Source of the DNA: Klebsormidium nitens
Lineage: Eukaryota; Streptophyta; Klebsormidiophyceae; Klebsormidiales; Klebsormidiaceae
Reading direction: 5' to 3'
Assembly (NCBI GenBank): GCA_000708835.1
Contig: DF236975.1
Coordinates: 273,575-337,574, forward strand
Length of the DNA: 64,000 nucleotides
The notes under the pieces are model-generated. The model did not search any database. It was not told where the DNA came from and saw only the letters and a list, made by a program, of their open reading frames with translations. This document shows, piece by piece, positions 60,636 to 64,000 of the stretch (position 1 is the first letter of the stretch; each line of letters opens with the position of its first letter). Made by a program: the position numbers and the translations under genes.

Positions 60636-63037
60636 CTACAAGATCTTCTCAATCTCCTGCTCTATGGCCGATGGATTCGTCCTGGGATCGAATCTCTTGA
60701 CAACTTTCCCGTCCTTGTCAACCAAAAATTTGCCAAAGTTCCACGCAATATCTCCACCCCCAGCCTCCTTCTTCAAGTACTGAAACAAGGGCTCGGCCTT
60801 GGCCCCATTGACGTCAACCTTAGAGAATAGAGGATAAGTTGCCTTATACTTGTCCCCTGCAAATTTCTTGATCTCTTCAGCAGAGCCGGGCTCTTGGCCC
60901 CCAAACTGATTGCACGGGAAGGCGAGCACTTCGAAGTCCTTTTCCTTGAGCTTGTCATAAACCGTCGTCAACTCCTGTAAACAAGCAACCCAGTTAAAAC
61001 TGGCGTTCCTGCTCAAAATGTCATCTTTGCTTTGGTGAATCTCTGAAGTTGCAGAAGCAAAATTGATGGTGACTTGGCCCACAGTGAAAGAAGCCGAACC
61101 TCAGTAACATCGCGCCGAGCCTCCTCCAAGTCGCACCAAGAGGTGGCAGATTCTGAAAGAGTTTCCAAGAAGCAGCTTCAAGGGCAACCCGCTGGCAGCT
61201 ATCAATTGACACCAGCTATCAAAGACACCAAAAGTGCGTACCCTGCTCCGCACTAAAGGGGCACTTCGTCTGGAGACATACTCCAAAATAGGCTTGAAAC
61301 GTGCTCAACGAATACTTTGTTCTCAAGCGGTTTAGCAATTTTACTTCAACTTATGATATACAGTCCAAGTGGCACTGTTCCCTTTGCAACGTCAATGGCC
61401 AGTCTACGACTTATGAGTATGTCCCATGCCTGCTACTTTTAAGCAGACAGTGTTGGATCAAAAGTGGACCGCTTTAAGCCTTCTTTCATGTTGCGGGCCA
61501 AGCCTTTAAGGGGCATGGAAAGACTCCAGCAATATATCCATATACAGCTTCGAGTGATTGAAGAGACCAATTGGTTAAAATCCACGCAAGTACTGCGCAG
61601 AGTGAACAAAGACGGAAACTTACCTGATAGTTTTGCTTGGTGAGACCGCATGCGGAGGCGACGTTCACGATCAATGAAACCTTCCCCTGCACACAGGAAA
61701 CTACCGGTGCGTCAATGTCAGATAACCACCAGTACTCAAGCGTTCTCCATTCGAAAAGCAGCTCCATTTGCGGCCTACTGTCCTGCTGGCTGGCCCCTGT
61801 ATGGCTTTTAATTGGCAGTGTGAAACTTGGGGAAAGAAACATGACCACAAAGTAAACAGCTGGTCACAAACAATGTGGCTGTGCTTAGGCAGACCAATGA
61901 TGGCAGAAGCTTTTGGGTTCCAGCTGAGTAGAGTGTATCACACGTATGATTGTCACAATCTTGCCATCAAACCCTGCCATTCCACAGGCACAACATCACA
62001 CAAGAGAAGAGTGTCTACCTGCGACAGAAGCAGGAGGAATGACAATGCCCCTGCTCTAAGTGCCGACCATACCCATCTAGAACTTGCTCACGGAAGTTGA
62101 ATTCAGTGCTCCTCAAGTTGCTCTAATTCAGAATGTTGTCCGCAAGCTTGATAACTAGTAGTTTCCAAGCTCTCCAAGTAAATGATGATCGGATTAATGC
62201 ACAACTCAAAGTAAAGGGGAGGGCCTCCGAAGCAGCATTGTTGGGGTGAAAACCAAGGGCAACATTTTGGCGAAATGATTGTTTGAAAGTCGCACCCTCG
62301 TCTGTGAGAGTACAGGAAAAGAGCGGGAAGCTCTCAGGACGGAGAAATCATGAATGAAGCTTGGAGTACTCGATTCATCCAACCAGAAAGTAATGGAATT
62401 AACCTGCCCAATCAAGTTTGGCCTTGTCCTTTCTGATCGATGACATTAGGCTCGCAATCAGGTTGCCTAAAGCACTTATGATGCTGCATACAAATGGAAC
62501 CACATCTTATTGAATCTTTTGGTCTCTGAATAAAGACAATTGCATCCATGCATTCATTCTTGCTTGCAACATCCAGAATGACCAACAGATCCTTGCCTGG
62601 GCGCTTGTCTTTGGTCTTACCTTGAACTTTGACAGGTCCGTCTCGTTGCCATCAATGTCCTTCACCGAGAAGTCATAGGCACTGCTGGCGGCCATGGTGA
62701 GTGCAGTCTTCACTCCCACCCTGTTGCTAAAGTGCCGTCTCTGGGCAGACTGCTGCAGTCTAAACTCAGCCCTCAGATCCTCCTTGGACGAAACAAACGA
62801 CGATGAAAGTTGTGTGCTCCTCGCAACCAAGCGGTTGCTCTCAGCCTGCAAAGGGCAAAGAGAGGCAACGGGCGCAAGAGCAGCGGCTTTGCAAGCGCTA
62901 CGCGAGCTTGCACCTCTGAGGGCGGTGCTGCCAACGGAGAAGGAAACCTGATAAGCAGCAGCCGTGGACATGATTGGGGCGGCAAGAAGGAATGCTGGAG
63001 AGAAATTGTGACGTTGTACTCGGAGTTGTACAGCCAT
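60636..63037 (-). CDS. GPX: Glutathione peroxidase (Cys-type, probably plastid-targeted), three exons
   Basis: Reduces hydrogen peroxide and lipid hydroperoxides. Exons 63037-62621, 61686-61624 and 60974-60636 (TAG) join in phase 0, giving 272 residues. The first about 115 residues are rich in Ala, Ser and Arg (TALRGASSRSACKAAALAP), fitting a chloroplast transit peptide. The mature part starts near AASSAYDFSVKDIDGNETDL. The peroxidatic Cys152 is in NVASACGLT (TGC, so not selenocysteine). Gln187 lies in FPCNQFGGQEPG, and Trp238 and Asn239 in IAWNFGKFLVDKDG. The usual third, resolving Cys of plant GPX (FACTRFKA-type) is replaced by FAGDKYKATYPLF. The protein ends IEQEIEKIL. The start Met is inferred; in-frame alternatives lie downstream. 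Confidence 0.94.
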
Positions 63038-63622
63038 TGATGCTGCAACCTTCACGACCACCTTCGCTGGCAGCTACATGGGTCAACGTTAACCCGGAAT
63101 ATTGTCGTTCTCCTTTCATTAGCCGTCAATTTCGGCAAAAATAGAAAAACAGCCGTCGGATGTCAGTGATGAATCATCCTGGGCTGATTCTTAACGACGA
63201 CCTAACCGGGTGGGTCTTGCATTTCTGGGATCATTTCTAGTAGTAGTATTAAATTTAAACTGTAGTAGCAGGATCACTTCGTACGTCAACTTCTGCAACA
63301 AGTTCAATTGGGCGAACATCTGGCGAAAGTGCACCAGGCAGGTTTTGGGAACCCGCAGCACTTTGATCTCAGGGTGGTGCATGGTCTCTCTCTCTGCCAC
63401 TTTCTTTCTCACACTCTGCCGTTTCCTGGACTGACTGGTCTCCTTTGACCGACTTGGAGCTCATCTCTACAATGAAAGGACTAAAGAATAAAGTGGATAG
63501 CGTCGGAATCTTTTACGGGAGCTGATAATCTGCGGTGCGGAGTCTGATTCAAATCGAGGGGTCGCAAGAGCCGGCAGACGTGCATTGGCAGGGCCCGCTC
63601 AGGAACGTGAGACCTTTGTTAA
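63038..63622. promoter_or_regulatory. Divergent promoter region between GPX and F-box gene
   Basis: The start codons of GPX (-) and the F-box gene (+) are 585 bases apart and face away from each other. A CT-rich tract (TCTCTCTCTCTGCC, about 63384) is visible. No element is assigned with certainty. Confidence 0.35.
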
Positions 63623-63793
63623 ATGTCCATGGCCACCGGAACAGGAGAAAGAGGCGGCACTCGAACGACGATGTCACGTGAGGAGGATGATCAAAACCAG
63701 GGCGTTGAGCAGCCACTGATGGATGGGCTGCCAAATGACCTGGCAAGACGGTGCCTGGCCAGAGCCAGCAGACAGGCCCACGCAGCCATGCAG
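63623..63793 (+). CDS. F-box (kelch-type) protein, first exon only
   Basis: The first exon runs from ATG 63623 to CAG|GTTTGC (57 residues); the rest lies beyond the window or in unresolved sequence to 64000. GLPNDLARRCLARASRQAHA matches the start of plant F-box/kelch proteins (LPGLPNDLAL.CLARVPR pattern), which are substrate adaptors of SCF ubiquitin ligases. The N-terminus before it is acidic and charged (SREEDDQNQGVEQ). The kelch repeats themselves are not visible, so the full type is inferred from the F-box alone. Confidence 0.75.
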
Positions 63794-64000
63794 GTTTGCT
63801 CTTCAATTATGAAATCACAGCTCTCGGGTCGTATTCCTGGTGAGCGATTACAATCAACAGGGCATCGGTAGTGGCACCGGCAATCAATGGCGTACTTAAT
63901 TACAAAGGGTCGTTGCTTGCTGGATTTGTTATTCTTACAAAGAGGACGTAAATGAGTTGTTGGTGTGCTGAGGGGCATCAGAGTGGCTTTTACTAGTCTA

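Noticed and set aside
1-64000. tRNA or rRNA genes
   Set aside because: I looked for the conserved GGTTCGAATCC-type T-loop and paired stems and found none convincing; a covariance-model scan would be decisive.

Overview
The window is nuclear DNA of a eukaryote. Genes are split by GT-AG introns, exons are GC-rich and introns are AT-richer, no operons are visible, and there is one assembly gap (58446-59093). The gene set points to the green lineage: a chloroplast-type cytochrome c6A, a plant-type eIF4B, a plastid-like glutathione peroxidase, an R2R3-type MYB and a kelch-type F-box protein. Together with the wall-like Pro/Thr- and Gly/Pro/Ser-rich surface proteins, a streptophyte alga such as a Klebsormidium-like species fits best. 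That identification is inference.

Layout. 0.2-6.4 kb (-): a secreted A1 aspartic protease with a Pro/Thr stalk. 6.6-8.9 kb: repeat-rich DNA with GGTACC-type motifs. 8.9-9.5 kb (+): a possible small membrane protein gene. 10.8-12.5 kb (-): cytochrome c6A in six exons. 13.7-15.1 kb (-) and 15.3-17.2 kb (+): two unrecognised, divergently oriented genes. 17.8-21.5 kb: mostly non-coding, with weak exon-like pieces. 21.5-28.6 kb (+): a ~1,490-residue membrane-anchored extracellular protein. 30.7-36.5 kb (+): an alpha/beta hydrolase in nine exons. 37.9-41.6 kb (-): an unrecognised acidic protein. 42.7-47.7 kb (+): eIF4B. 49.7-55.4 kb (-): an R2R3-type MYB. 55.4-60.6 kb: repeats, two MITE-like elements and the gap. 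60.6-63.0 kb (-): glutathione peroxidase. 63.6 kb to the edge (+): the first exon of an F-box/kelch gene.

Most gene models were assembled by hand from splice signals, matching intron phases and family motifs, so exon borders are predictions. The best-supported models are c6A, eIF4B, MYB, GPX and the hydrolase, where every intron phase closes. Four otherwise good genes each carry single-base frame breaks (five breaks in all), mostly in or beside G/C runs. This looks more like a sequencing or assembly artefact than four pseudogenes.

The genes are unrelated housekeeping, plastid, regulatory and cell-surface genes. I see no functional cluster and no convincing new multi-gene system. The most distinctive items are the two large surface proteins, the c6A gene, and a glutathione peroxidase that lacks the usual resolving cysteine.
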